18,378 bases of DNA from Monoraphidium neglectum (taxonomy: Eukaryota; Chlorophyta; Chlorophyceae; Sphaeropleales; Selenastraceae). Location of the stretch: assembly GCF_000611645.1 (NCBI RefSeq), contig NW_014012688.1, positions 1-18,378 of the forward strand, read 5' to 3'. The position numbers and the translations under genes are program-made. Positions 1 to 10,790 of the stretch are shown here, in pieces. Every line of letters starts with the position of its first letter. Within the stretch, counting starts at the first letter, position 1. The notes beneath the pieces are model-generated. The model was not told the origin of the DNA. It worked only from the letters and a program-made list of their open reading frames with translations, and made no database searches.

Positions 1-64
<64 letters not shown>
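1..64. repeat. (TG)32 microsatellite
   Basis: Perfect TG dinucleotide run of 32 units at the left edge, followed to about 110 by alternating CA/CG/TG purine-pyrimidine sequence. It lies in the intron after the last visible USP exon, where it reads as (CA)n on the coding strand. The true length is cut by the window. Confidence 0.97.
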
Positions 65-65
<1 letters not shown>

Positions 66-2646
66 ACGCACGCGCGCGCGTGTGTGGTGCGTGCACGCAC
101 ACGCAAGCACGTGCGCAGGTCCATGCCTGCATGCAATCCGCATCCTGTGCGCTTCCGTGTGAAAACTGATCCGCATCTGCGCCCTGATCCGCCCACAAAC
201 ACCCTCGCCTACACCACACTCGCCAGGCGAACCGCAGCCCTCCAGACATGCACCCCGACCCAGCCAAACAGTGTACCTCCAGGCCACGCACCCCGCCCAC
301 CGGGTAGGGCACCGGCAGCGCCACGCACACGCAGTGCAGCTCGTCCCCCTGGGCCACCAGGCTGTCCAGGGCCCAGCGCAGCGCGTGGGAGGAGTGCACG
401 CTGTCATCTACTGCCACCACCACCACGCGCGGCTGCAGGGGTGGATTCATGTTTGTGAGTGTGGGGGTTGAGTGTTAGTAGGGGGCGATTGGGTTGGGGA
501 CCAGCTTTTGGGGTGTACATTGAGGTTGGCAGGGGCTTAGAAGGAAGGGGGTTAATGTTGAGTAGGAAACGAGGTTTGGTGTGTGTGAGCAGGGGGGGAG
601 GAGGCGGTGTAAGAGTGTTTGGGTTCAGAGGGCGTTGCTGGAAGAGGCGTGGTGGTGTGGTTTGGGTTGTTGATGAGCAAATGGCGCTGAGCCCTGTGAA
701 GTCACAGTCCACATACATAATTGTACATCCAATAACAAGTGAAATTTTGTGGTTGCACAGCGGCACTGAGGGCATGGGCTCGGGCCATCTGCCCCCACAC
801 TTTCGCGCTTCAGAGACCCCTTTACCCTCCTCATGTCCCGCCCCACCTTGTCGGCCCCAGCAGGCGCAGGCGCCTCCGGCGCCGCGTGTTCAGGCGCCGC
901 CTCCTCAGGCGCCGGCCCCTGGGACGCTGGCGGCGCGGCCGCAGCGACTGGCTCTGTGGCTGCAGCCTTGTCCTCTAGCCTTGGCCGCAGGACCATGACG
1001 GGCACGTGCAGGTTGTGGGTGCAGTAATCGCTGACACTGCCCAGCCCCACCAGGCTCATCAACGTGCTGCGGATGAGGGGGAGGCAGGGGGAGGGGGCAG
1101 GGGGTACTAGGGGTGGGGCACCCAAACAACTGGTACACAAGTGTGTGTGTGTGTGTGTGTGTGTCAAGGAGGGCGGCCACAAGCGCTTTGGAGGTGTTGG
1201 AGTGGCGCGCATGTGTATGTGTGTTTGCAGCGCGGATTGAGTTCGCACAGAGTCTTGCAGATCAAGGCATTAATTTGACAGTTGATAGTACTACTCCCAC
1301 TCCGCAGTGTGCCGGATGCGCAGCCCTGAAATCAGTGTCACCCGGCCGCTGCAGCCGGACCTTAGGCCCCCCTTTAGGCCCGCGCCTCCCGCTGAGGCCC
1401 CCCGCCCCCAAACGCCGAAACCAAGCACAAAGATGGCGGGGCGCACATCCACGCGGCCCACACAACACAGGCCCCAGCCTGCTGGACTGTGATTGAAACA
1501 GGACCAAGACTTTGTCACAGCTTGATCCTGTTCTTTCAACCCAAATCGAGAGTGTTTGTTGGGGGTAAGGGAGGAGCCGTACGGGCGCGCACCCACCTCT
1601 GTATGCTGCCGAGCCCCCTGCTGCCCACCACCACCAGGTCGACAGCCTTGGCACGTGTGAACTCCACCAGAGACTCCCCAACACCTTCATTTGGGCGGGG
1701 AATGGGTGTGAGCAGGGGTGTGGGGAGGGGGGATGTGGTGTGGTGTGGTGTGCTGTGGGGGGTTTTGAAGGCGTCGCGGGTTTTAATGTGCACTTGTTGC
1801 GGGCGTCAATGTGGGCATGCATGTCCGGGATTTGAAGATGTGTGTGCGTGTGTGCATGTATGTTGTGTATGAGTGTATTCTTGGGGAGCGGCACGGGCGA
1901 AAGGCAGGGCCGCACGCTCGAGCTTCGTGCCTGGCGCAGGGTATCACCATGCCCAGCCATCAGCACGCGCGACGGCACACACTTCGGCAAAGAGCACGGG
2001 CAGGGCTGCAGCCTATTAAGCATATGAGGAGGGGCGATAAATCCCTCAGACTCACCCGATGCGCCGCCCGCCGCCGGCAGCACATGGGCATGCACATGGC
2101 TCCTGGGTATCTGGTGGGGCGAAATTGTGATCGCACGAATGGGGGCCGTCAGGCAGGATGCAGATATGACCATCCGTCCTTGCCGCTAGTCGCCACCGCA
2201 TCGCGTGGCTATGCGGCGCCCCCGCCACGACCGCAGCCGCGCGCCGCGAGTCCTGCACGCTGTGTAACCAGAGGCACAGAAGGGTGGAAGGCTGTCAACC
2301 CAAAACAACGCGACAGAGCAAGGGGGTGCTGCCGTCAGCCCCAAGGCAACAAACCCAAACCCAAACACCAGCGGCTCACCCCGGCTGCGATGCTGGCCTG
2401 GGCCGCCGCCTGCAGCGCCCGCCGCGCGCGCGCCTCGTCCGCGCGCCGCTGCTGCTCCTGCGCAGCCAACACCGCCGACACCGCGGCGGCGGTCGCGACG
2501 GGCGACGGCGGGACGGTCACCACCGGCGGGGGCAGCACGCACGCCAGGTGGGCCTCTGTGTCTGGGCCGGCCTTGGTGGCGCGGATGGCTGACTCCGCCA
2601 GGTGGGTGCTGGCGTCAGAGCCGTCGATTCCTATCAGCATGCGCAT
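1..2646 (-). CDS. Tandem universal stress protein (USP) domain protein, 3' end beyond left edge
   Basis: Exons on the minus strand, in order: 2646-2380, 2005-1948, 1684-1597, 1066-826, 432-277; the next intron (donor at 276) runs off the window. The 270 codons stay in frame at every join. Residues 3-166 form a USP domain: strand MLIGIDGSDAS, a helical region, RVLMAGHG, then DLVVVGSRGLGS with the nucleotide-loop glycines, and LGSVSDYCTHNLHVPVMVL. The LGSVSDYC ending resembles plant PHOS32-type USPs. About 50 residues rich in Ala, Pro and Glu follow as a linker. A second USP domain then starts with VVVVAVDDSVHSSHALRWAL and is cut by the window. USP domains commonly bind ATP or AMP and act in stress signalling; that role is inferred here. 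The ATG at 2646 lies directly before the first strand, but the frame is open upstream to an ATG at 2922. The acceptor at 1685 is AAG and the donor after 1948 is gtgata, so the small exons 2 and 3 are the least certain. Confidence 0.75.
1141..1164. repeat. (GT)12 microsatellite in USP intron 3
   Basis: Twelve perfect GT units inside the intron 1596-1067 of the minus-strand USP gene. On the coding strand it is a CA run about 75 bases before the acceptor at 1067. Confidence 0.95.
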
Positions 2647-4965
2647 CGCTGCTGCGGCGGGGGCTCTCGCAGGTTTAGTGGCGGTGGAATGAGCAGAGTT
2701 CAGTCGCCGACAACCGAATGAGCGACCTGCGGGCTGCAAGGTCGGGCGGAGGCGGAGGAGCGAGGAGGGTGAGGGGCGGCCTTGGGCTGCCTGCTGGCGA
2801 TGCCGTGTCTGCACGCAGAACCCAGTGGCGATGTGGCGCTCCGCCCGATGGCGCGAGCTGCGATATGCACCGGAGCATAATGTTATCTGTGCCTGCAGTC
2901 TGTGCTTACTTGAGTACAACAAACAGGGGTTGGGAGCAGCGAAGCAGACGACAACGAGCGACGATCTGGCAATAAGATGTGTCTGAACGATCTGAGCATC
3001 TGAAATTTGTTCTGATGTACTTTGAATTGTTTGAGAAAATCGATGAGGCTACAGATGTTGCCCTTGCGCGTTCCGGCACTTCCGCAGCGAATGCCGACAG
3101 CACGCAGCCGCGCTGGCTGAGACGAAGCAGTCGATATTACGCCCCAGATACGATCAAATCGAAGTGGTCTTGATAAGCTCTCTCAATGCAGGCCGTGTGG
3201 ACCCACCGATGGCGCCTTCCCAGTCACTACGATGTCACGGATGAGTCACAGTGCGGCCGTATTTCGGCGTGGCCCAGCTTCCCGCGGCTGCTGATTTGCG
3301 AGCACCACACGCACTTCGGGGCACCAGATGTGTGATGTCAACGTGTTGAGATGCACCAGCGACGTGAACGATGCTGCATTGTCTGGCACCTGCTGCTCTC
3401 GTTGTGGGGTGCTGCAGGAGGGCCCACCAGGGTGGTGGGTCAAGTGCCCCTTCGTCACCACCATCAGTGCGCATCCCACAACTGTGGGGTACAGAGCGGC
3501 GCTGGCAATGGCTGCTGCCAAGGTGTCTGTAGGCAACAGGCGTTCGCGCACACCGCAGCCGTGGTGGCAGGCTGACATCATAGCAACACCAGCGTGTCAA
3601 CACAGCATGAAAACTGCGTGAGGACTTCTAGCCAATTGAAACCACCCTGCCCAGCCTCTCCTCCAGCCGCTGCCACAATGTGACAACTTACACCACACAA
3701 AGGAACGCCGAGCACTGGGCTGCCGGCTGAGCGACTCAGCTCACTTTTGGGTCTTGAGAATCGACAACTCATGCGCACGTGCGAGTCAACCAGTGTACAC
3801 ACAGCCAATGGCAGCTGAACGGGCGCACACTGCATCAAGCGCCGGCTTGATGCACATGCAATGAGTCTTGGGTGCCTGCCTGGCTGCACTGCCTCAACAC
3901 CAAGACAACGGCTTGCCCTTCAAACTGCGGTGCAGACAGGGAGGGCTGATCGCACCTCCCAAGGCGGAACTGCTGCACCCTTGAGGCCAAGAGGAATCAA
4001 AGTGGAGGGCGTGAAGCGGTGCCTGGGCTATGCGGCAAGCATGAGGATGCACAGCAGGGGCCAAAGCTTGGGCCAAGCTGAGGTGCAGATTCATCAACAA
4101 AGCAGGGGAGGTGCCCCGGGGTGCGGGAGGGGCCTTGACTGCAGCGAGAGGCGCTTGGTGTCAATTAATGGCTACAAGCGGTGTGTGTGGGAAAGGGGCC
4201 GGCGGTTGGGTGCATTGCCGCCAAACCCACACATGCCAACATAACACATGCCGCGCACGTTCAAGGGCGGTGCAAGTGATTCTGCATCAACTGGATGTTG
4301 CAGATCTATTGCGTCGATGTCTTCTTGAGTTGCGGGCAGCGGCGTTGCTAGGTCTTGACCGCCAGCAGCCCAGCAAACGGTGCTGGAAAGATGGAGGGTT
4401 TCCCCACGAGATGGTCTTGCTGGACGCCGAGGAAGCGACAAGTGAAAGAAAAACGCACACAAGGTCTCGCTCCTCGTGTCCGCACAGGACGGCCTTTGGG
4501 TCCCACCAAGGAGGCAGGCAGACAGCTGCGCTAACAGCACGCCAAACACAGACGCGCGTGCCCCGTCCGGTGCCCGCTGCAGTGAGAGATTCTCTGTGCA
4601 AATTAGTGTATCTAGTGGAAAGCCATTGGCGGGTCTGCAAGTGCGCCCACACAACAGCGCATTTCAAACCGTCCAAGCCGTGCCCATCTCAGATAGGCTA
4701 CCGCTCACTCATGACTCACTCTAGCAACGCTCATCAGTCAAGCTCTGGGATGACCTCTGTTCGCGCAACACTCGCTACAGCAGGCGCCGCCGGGGGCCAC
4801 AGCCCCCGCGTCACCGGCGGCTAGGCAGCCAACGCTCAAGGACTTCACGTGGGAGCGTGGCATCTCGAAGCACGTGGGCTGAACGCTTCACCAGCGGGAC
4901 AGCATGCCCTTGAGCTTGACCAGGCCCGAGGCCGCCGCAGCGCCCTCGCCGCCGCCGCCACCGGC
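2647..4965. other. Spacer without a confident gene (USP 5' region and DUF1769 3' region)
   Basis: The right part, just below 4966, should be the 3' UTR of the minus-strand DUF1769-like gene. The left part, about 2647-2950, should hold the 5' UTR and promoter of the minus-strand USP gene; no clear TATA box was found. The stretch around 2960-3200 is more AT-rich than the genes. Open frames up to 237 codons exist (plus 4111-4824; minus 4654-4172), but they overlap each other on opposite strands, match no family I know and lack splice-phase support. A minus frame at 3581-3246 has a hydrophobic run (LAAAIASAALYPTVVGCALM), but nothing connects it to other exons. Confidence 0.5.
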
Positions 4966-7160
4966 CTAAGAGGGGCTGTTGGAGTAGAGCAGGCGCTTGT
5001 TCCACACCAGGACATTGAAAACATAGTCGCCGCTCTGAGGGGACGGGTAGCGAGGGCGAGGGCGGCTGTTTCACAGGCTGTTGTGCAACACAGCGGGTGA
5101 TGCACGGTGGGTGCGTGCAGTGCAGACAGCAGAGAACTGGTTGCTAAAAGGACGTACGCGCGCCGCTTTGCAGGGTAAGCGCGCTGGCGCTTGCAGCCGC
5201 CTCGAACGGCAGCGCCCTTAGCCCCGCGGTGTCAGCTTCCCCCTTGCCTGCTGCCCGCGAGCTCCTTGCTGCTCAGCTCCTACTCGGCCAACTATAATTC
5301 TGCCAATGCAACCGCTGCGCCGCGGGATCGCCACTCCACGGCTGGCAGACTCTGAAATGAACCCCCCCCAGTAAGCAGCGAACCCAAGGGCCCCCCGCCC
5401 ACCCCGCCGTCCTTGGCCATGATCTGCAGCGGCTGGCGGTCCAGGAGTGACACCAGGTCAATGCCAAACGGCACCCCCGCCAGCCCCAGCTTGTACGTAC
5501 TGAAGTCGATCAGGCTCTGGTGCAGGTGGATCGTCCACACATGGTCTGGCGACATCGTCACCCCCGCCAGGCCGCCGGGCGCGTCGAACAGCCGGCGGCG
5601 CGCGGCGGCGGGCGCGGGGGCGCCGTCGGAGGCGGCGAGCTGCGGGCAGAAGAGGCGGACATCTTCCTGCGCCTCCAGCAGGGGGGGCTCCTGGCCGCGG
5701 GGGGCCACGTTGACCAGCTGGGCGGCGGCCAGCACTGGGAAGCGGAAGTGCATCGGCTCGCCCTCTGCCCGTGGGAGCGAAGCGTGGGTGCATGTTTTTT
5801 GAGCATTGAGGTGGCTGAGGTGAGCCGGCGGGCGTTTGGAGGGGCGCGACGACGGCGGGCCTGGCGCGGTGGCGGTGGGCGCAGAGATGGTGCGTGCTCA
5901 AGAGCCGCGGGGCTGGGCGCGGACTGAGCTCTGCGGCACGTCGCGCGCCGCGCGTAGCAGTGATGCGCGATACTGCCCAACTGCAGGCGCTAGGTCCTGT
6001 ATAAAAATGGTGATTGCTTGGCTGCGGCGGTTTTTCTGTCCAGTGGAGCGCCGCGTTGAGGCGGCGCGGCCTTCCCCCCCGGCCTTGTGAGCCGCCACCC
6101 ACCCTGCACGAAGACCTCGTTGACGCTAGCAAACACCTTGGCGGCGGCGCTGAAAACAAAGTGCATGAACCTAGATGCAAGTAAGGGTGGTGGTGTAGAT
6201 GGTGGCGGGGAAACTCATTGTGGAGGAGTCACCCATGACAAGGGCAATCAAGCAGGCCAGCTGTGTGGGATGAGAGTGGCGAGGTGGGGGCCAGGCCAGG
6301 ACAGTGGCAGCGATCGGGCAAGATGTGCCCTCAGGAGTGGCCAAGCAGGCTCCCCGTGTACAGCAGGCACATTTGCTTAACAAATGCGGCGTTCAAGAGT
6401 GCCCCAGGGCCCGCGCTCCGAGCTGGGCAACTTCTGAACTCCCCAGCTCTTGTTTTGTCGATCCCACCCAGGCTGCTGTACCTGAGCGCTACCCCACCCC
6501 GCCCGGTGAGGATCACAAAAACTCTCTCCGACCAATAAAGGCACCAAGGCCATTAGGGACACGGCGCAGAGGGCCCTCACGTGGGAGACGTCTTGGGGGG
6601 CTTCGGGAACTCCTGGCCGGACAGCAGCTGCTCGGCAGCAACCGGCCGCTTGAAGGTGCCCTACGGGGGTGCGCCGACCGCAGCGCCATGGATGAGGCCG
6701 GGCGGGGGCACCTTGTGGCGCACCGACCAGCGGCGGTGGCGGCGGCGGCGGCGGCAGCAGCGGCGATGGCGGCGGCGGAGGCAAAGGCGGCGCTGCTGTG
6801 CTGTGTGGGCGCTGCACCGTGCAGCCGTGGCCCCAGCCGGTCCGCGCATGCGCGTGATCATTAGGCGGGCACACAAGCACACAGGCAGCAGTGCTGGGCA
6901 GGGACTGGCGCGGCTGCCATTACACACACGCAAACTTACACACCCACACACACACACTGACACACACACACACCCACCTGCACCGCAACGTGAAACGACC
7001 GCCTCCCGCCCGCCAGGGGCCCGCCCGGCGCGAGGGCGGCCGCGTCGCCAGGGGCGCCGCGCACGCTCAGCAGCAGGCGGCCCTTAAACAGCGCAGACTC
7101 GAACTCGACGGCGCGGCCGTTGAGGGGGATGGGCGCGGCGATGTCGGGGTTTCCATCCAT
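4966..7160 (-). CDS. DUF1769-like protein, five exons, 246 aa
   Basis: Exons on the minus strand: 7160-6978, 6660-6581, 6149-6103, 5764-5403, 5034-4966 (TAG stop); 741 nt in frame, with phases matching at all four joins. The product reads in the order expected for DUF1769 (PF08588, mainly known from fungi): VEFESALFKGRLLLSVRG near residues 18-35; SFHVAVQ joined to GTFKRPVAAEQLLSGQEF at 55-79, like the family's 'vqGrFk...tGqeF'; AAAQLVNVAPRGQEPPL and a VRLF segment in the middle; then TYKLGLAGVPFGIDLVSLLD, RQPLQIMAKD and finally SGDYVFNVLVWNKRLLYSNS. The family function is unknown; lack of a signal peptide suggests a cytosolic protein. The start has G at -3 and +4. An open frame at 7560-7354 ends in a CAG|gtgtgc donor and could join in phase at 7163 (GTG ATG GAT), giving a longer N-terminus; I prefer the short form. 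Family assignment rests on remembered motifs and needs a profile search. Confidence 0.65.
6730..6783. repeat. Imperfect (CGG)n trinucleotide tract
   Basis: GGC/GGT/GCA/GAT triplet tract inside intron 1 of the DUF1769-like gene (6977-6661). It creates long poly-Ala or poly-Arg open frames that should not be taken as genes. Confidence 0.85.
6921..6977. repeat. Interrupted (CA)n tract at the donor of DUF1769 intron 1
   Basis: Runs of CA broken by CCC, CTGA and similar. On the coding (minus) strand the intron begins gtgggtgtgtgtgtgtgtca, so the GT repeat starts within the donor site itself. Confidence 0.9.
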
Positions 7161-9151
7161 CACCTCAGATTTTTGCGGCGGCGGCGGCAAGGGGCGAGCG
7201 CGGGCGTGGGTGGGCTCGGCGCCGAGGCGGCAGTTGAGGTCTGGCAGCAGCTCTGCTACCGCACGCGGACGCAGGCCTCAAGTGTAAAGTTTCAGGCAAG
7301 TGAAAGCCCTCAGGAGCCTTTCTTATTGCATAAGGGCGTGGATTTCAGCACACCTGGAGGCCCGAGAGTCTTGGATGCGAGTTGGCGACAACCGGCCCGG
7401 CGGCGGCAAACGCCGATGAGGCCGGCGCCGCGGCAGCAAGCTCTGGATGTGGAGGTGCGAGTACCTCGCCGTTGTTGTTATATTTCAGAGAGACATCCAC
7501 GTCGCAATGCGCTGCCCCGTCCTCCGATCGCGCCACCCAGGGCCTGACTGTCCGGAGCATCCTGACCAGTCTGCGTGCGCTTCAATGGGATGTTCGCCTC
7601 AAGTTTGTTGCAGATTCTTTTTCCAAAATCTATGATAGGTGAATGCGTTGCAGCTGTCACTCAGAACGCATATAAGCGGCGGAAGCTTGGACCTTGGTGT
7701 GTGCACGGCGGACATGGGCAGCGGATGGCTGACCGGCCCAATTGTGTGATGGAAGGCGGGTGCTGCTGCAACCCTGCAGCCGCAGCTGTCGCACAACGTA
7801 CAAGCTTGAAGCTGGCAATTGACATCGCAAAGGAGGTGTGCTTTCAACCCACGCTCCGTTCGAACCTCGGCTCTACATGATTGTTTGCCGACGTGGTTGC
7901 ATCAGCACCACGATCATGACACCCGCGCCTGCGTACGTGGCCACAAAAGGTGTGATGTACAGCACTGTGCATATCTTTGAAATAGTTCTAGACCACTCTT
8001 ACACAGCATTGACCCCTTTACCCAGGACCCACAAAGCCACACGGCACACACAGATCCGAACTTCAGCAACTGACCCGTTGGCATGCGGGCACCTTGCTTT
8101 AGCGGCGGCGGCCAGCCGTGCCTTGGGGCCATGCGCTGCAGCCTTCTTATTTGGTTTTGCAGAGTGGGAGCCATTCATAAAGAAGTACCAGCAGCACGCC
8201 TGAGAAATCATCGCGCTGAGCTGCTTATATATTGGGTGGAACGGAATCGTGTTTTTCAGGCGCGAACAAACACAGGCGCAATATAGCATGCTGCGCACTT
8301 GCATGTGTGAAAAGAATCACAGCACATCCCACAGCAAGCACTCCCTCAGAGTTGCTGCCATATGCCATGCCACCTGCCCGTATGTTGACGCACGTATCTG
8401 CACCACCTACCTGTCTGCAACCGCCGGCGGGCCGCGCTGATGTGGGCCGCGCTAGCCTGGCGCCTCCAAGTCAAGGCAACCTCTACCCTGGCAGGGGGCT
8501 TCCTGTGATGCGCGAGCTTGCACGCAGATCCAATACCAACTGCAAACGCAGGCTATGATATTACACACGCTCTCCACACCAGCTGATTCAACTAGCTTGC
8601 AGCGCACGGCAGCAAATTCAGCTGGTGCTGCAAAAGCACACGAGCGCAGCGTCGGTAGCATGCTTTCCGCATACATGAGTGGCAAGGCAGGCGTAATGGT
8701 GATCCTGTTCCAATAGTAAAGACGCATCCGTGATGTGGGTCCAGGGCGTATGCGACGGTCCAGCCGAGGTCCAGTCGCAGAGCAAGTTGTGAAGTGTCGC
8801 AAAGTCACGTTGTACAGAATGCTGTTGGTAAGCGGCGCGATCCAACACTGAAGCAACGAAATCATGAATTTTGAGGTTCGCAAAGGACATCCCGGGCGAA
8901 AGCACGGCGCAAGATCTGATGTGTCGTGCCTGCCAGCATTGGGCTGCGTGACACGAAGACGGCCGGGCATTCAAAGATACAGCGCGTTTGCGCCACGATA
9001 CACCCCACTTATAATCTTCCCGCAATATTGCGACTTGTGCCCTTCCCCTACCCTCGCACCAGCCCTAGCCTAGCAAGGTCAACAAGCCATTCCGCAGCAG
9101 CGCGCTTGACAACTGCAACAAAACGCAGCATACGAAAACCCAGCCACCACC
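7161..9151. other. Divergent intergenic region between DUF1769-like and ferredoxin genes
   Basis: This spacer should contain both promoters. A TATAAT lies at 9010-9015. Coding-like patches without a convincing full model are: minus 7560-7354 (possible extra 5' exon of the DUF1769-like gene); plus 7727-7834, starting MADRPNCVMEGG and ending TSLKLAIDIAKE before a gtgtgc; and plus about 8161-8203, with acceptor ttggttttgcag followed by EWEPFIKKYQQHA and a TGA. The last two could be exons of a small plus-strand gene, but I could not join them in phase. From about 8200 to 9000 the sequence is more AT-rich and I see nothing recognisable. Confidence 0.45.
9010..9015 (+). promoter_or_regulatory. TATA-like element upstream of the ferredoxin gene
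   Basis: TATAAT, 137 bases before the ferredoxin ATG, in a locally AT-richer stretch. Position and sequence fit a core promoter element, but there is no transcript evidence. Confidence 0.3.
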
Positions 9152-10790
9152 ATGGTCTTCACCACAAGCACCAGGATGATCAGGACCGCCGCTGCGCCAG
9201 TTGCACGCCGCACGGCCGCGACCGCGCCGCACACAGCGGTTCGCACGAACTACAGTGTCACCCTCCGCATGCCCGACGGCGAGAGGAGCTTTGAGTGAGC
9301 ACGCGCACGGCCTGATAAATGAGTTTATCTGAGATCAGCGTGCTTCGGCTGCAACCCCAGCCAAGGTGGTGGCCGACCGCCACATCTGGCTTGCAATCAC
9401 GCAGTGATGTTTGCTTGCTACCCTCAACCACAGGGCTGCCCAGTCAGCAAGCGGGTACCGCAGCTCCCACAACAGCTCAACATTTCCTGATTGAGCCATC
9501 ACTGTTGTTAAGCACCACTCCCCAACGGCGGCAACCACTCGCCAAGACATGCCCCTGCGCATCCGCGCATACCTAGCCCCCTCGCGTCCAACCACCCCCA
9601 CCCCCACACCTTGATCCCCTAGGTGTGCGCCTGATCAGCTGCTGCTCGAGGCCGCGGAGGCCGCCGGCATCGAGATGCCCCACATGTGTCGCACAGGTTG
9701 CTGCAGTACGTGAGTCATGTCATGACCCAGGGCTTTGGTCACGTGGGCCCAGAACCCTCAGCCAGCCGCCCAACGCCGGCGCGCGCGCAAGCTCTGGAGG
9801 TTCGATGCGCGCGCTGCTCAGGGTGGGATGGGATCCCATCCCCACCCTGAGTTGTAGCTGTATGCTCCACCACATGATGCGAGTCATCTTGGCACACGAC
9901 AGTCAGGGCGCACTCCCCTACCTGCCCGCCAGTCGCTTCACACCAAAGTCGGGCAGCTCGGTCCACCTGCCAGTGTCACGCCCACTCCCTCCACCCCGCA
10001 GCTGCATCGGCAAGCGCATCAAGGGCGAGGTGGTGGAGCCTGACCAGGGCCTGCTGGGCCCCGAGTTTGAGGACATGGGCTACGCGCTCAGTGAGTCAAC
10101 CCCGTGGCTCCCTGTGCTCCCCCCGGGGTGGCACCACTGGCGCTCCCCTCGCCGCCCGTTGATTGCCTGCAGTCTCGGCACACGCGCACACACGTGGCTG
10201 TGTGCAGCTGTGCACCCCTTGCTTCTTGCATCACCAACAACAGGAATGCATCATCCGCTTCCCACCAACATCAACGTTCTTTCCGCTTGTGCGCGCTCCT
10301 TTCACATGGCCGTGCGTCCCGCCCTCAATCCCATGCGCCCACACGCGCGCGCAGTGTGCTCCTCTTACCCGCGCTCAGACCTGGTGATCCAGACCCACGC
10401 AGAGGAGGACTTCATCAAGACCTCACACATCTATGGTGAGCGAGACGCAGCCGTATTCAACAGCAACTGGTTCTAGGAGCTTGTTTGCTTGCAAGCTGAG
10501 GCTGACGGCATCCACGGTATACACCGGGACTTGGACGCGTGGGACCGCGCGCAAAGAATGCGGGGTGCATGGACGCCCATCCGCGTCGCGGGCGCATGTT
10601 GAGCCGTGATCACAACTTGGATGTGCGGGGAATACGCATCGTACGTGCTGCTGCGGCACAGCAGCCGCGGACTGCTTTCTACATGCTTGGCTGCCCTCCA
10701 CATCCGCCGCGGCATGCACATCCCCTGCATGGGTCGTTTTTTTACGCTTTCGCAGACAAGCAGATGAACCTGGCTGGCGCCAACAAGTGA
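9152..10790 (+). CDS. Plant-type [2Fe-2S] ferredoxin with N-terminal targeting peptide, five exons, 144 aa
   Basis: Exons: 9152-9294, 9623-9709, 10002-10090, 10355-10435, 10756-10790 (TGA); 435 nt in frame, with gtgagc/gtgagt-type donors. The ATG has a strong context (ccaccaccATGG). Residues 1-33 are rich in Ala, Arg and Thr with no acidic residue, as in plastid transit peptides. The fold follows: YSVTLRMPDGERSFE, PDQLLLEAAEAAGIEMP, the cluster loop CRTGCCSTC, then DMGYALMCSSYPRSDLVIQT. C70, C75, C78 and C108 fit the four iron-sulfur ligands. C74 is an extra cysteine where classical ferredoxins usually have Ala or another residue. The protein continues about 15-20 residues past the usual 'THxEE' end (FIKTSHIYDKQMNLAGANK). 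Such proteins carry single electrons from photosystem I or FNR to stromal enzymes. The loop and tail suggest a minor isoform rather than the main photosynthetic one; which one is not clear. Confidence 0.92.
9817..9851. repeat. 35-bp near-perfect palindrome in ferredoxin intron 2
   Basis: Outer arms CTCAGGGTGGG and CCCACCCTGAG (11 bp) flank the perfect inner palindrome ATGGGATCCCAT; only one C is unpaired. The whole element can form a loop-free cruciform or a long RNA hairpin inside the intron 9710-10001. Confidence 0.9.

Noticed and set aside
6..458. Open frame starting with a Cys-Val repeat
   Set aside because: It is a translation of the TG microsatellite and of the antisense of a USP exon.
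1262..2173. 303-codon minus-strand open frame
   Set aside because: Low-complexity His/Thr/Pro-rich sequence from GC-rich introns. It contains one USP exon in frame only by chance, and the spliced USP gene fits far better.
4111..4824. 237-codon plus-strand open frame
   Set aside because: No recognisable motif, and it is antisense to the expected 3' UTR of the DUF1769-like gene. Long frames are common by chance at this GC content.
9801..9811. GGTTCGA resembling a tRNA B box
   Set aside because: The following bases do not complete the B box, no A box or acceptor stem is present, and it lies in a ferredoxin intron.
9625..10476. 283-codon plus-strand open frame
   Set aside because: It runs through ferredoxin exons and introns mostly in another frame; the spliced ferredoxin explains the coding signal.
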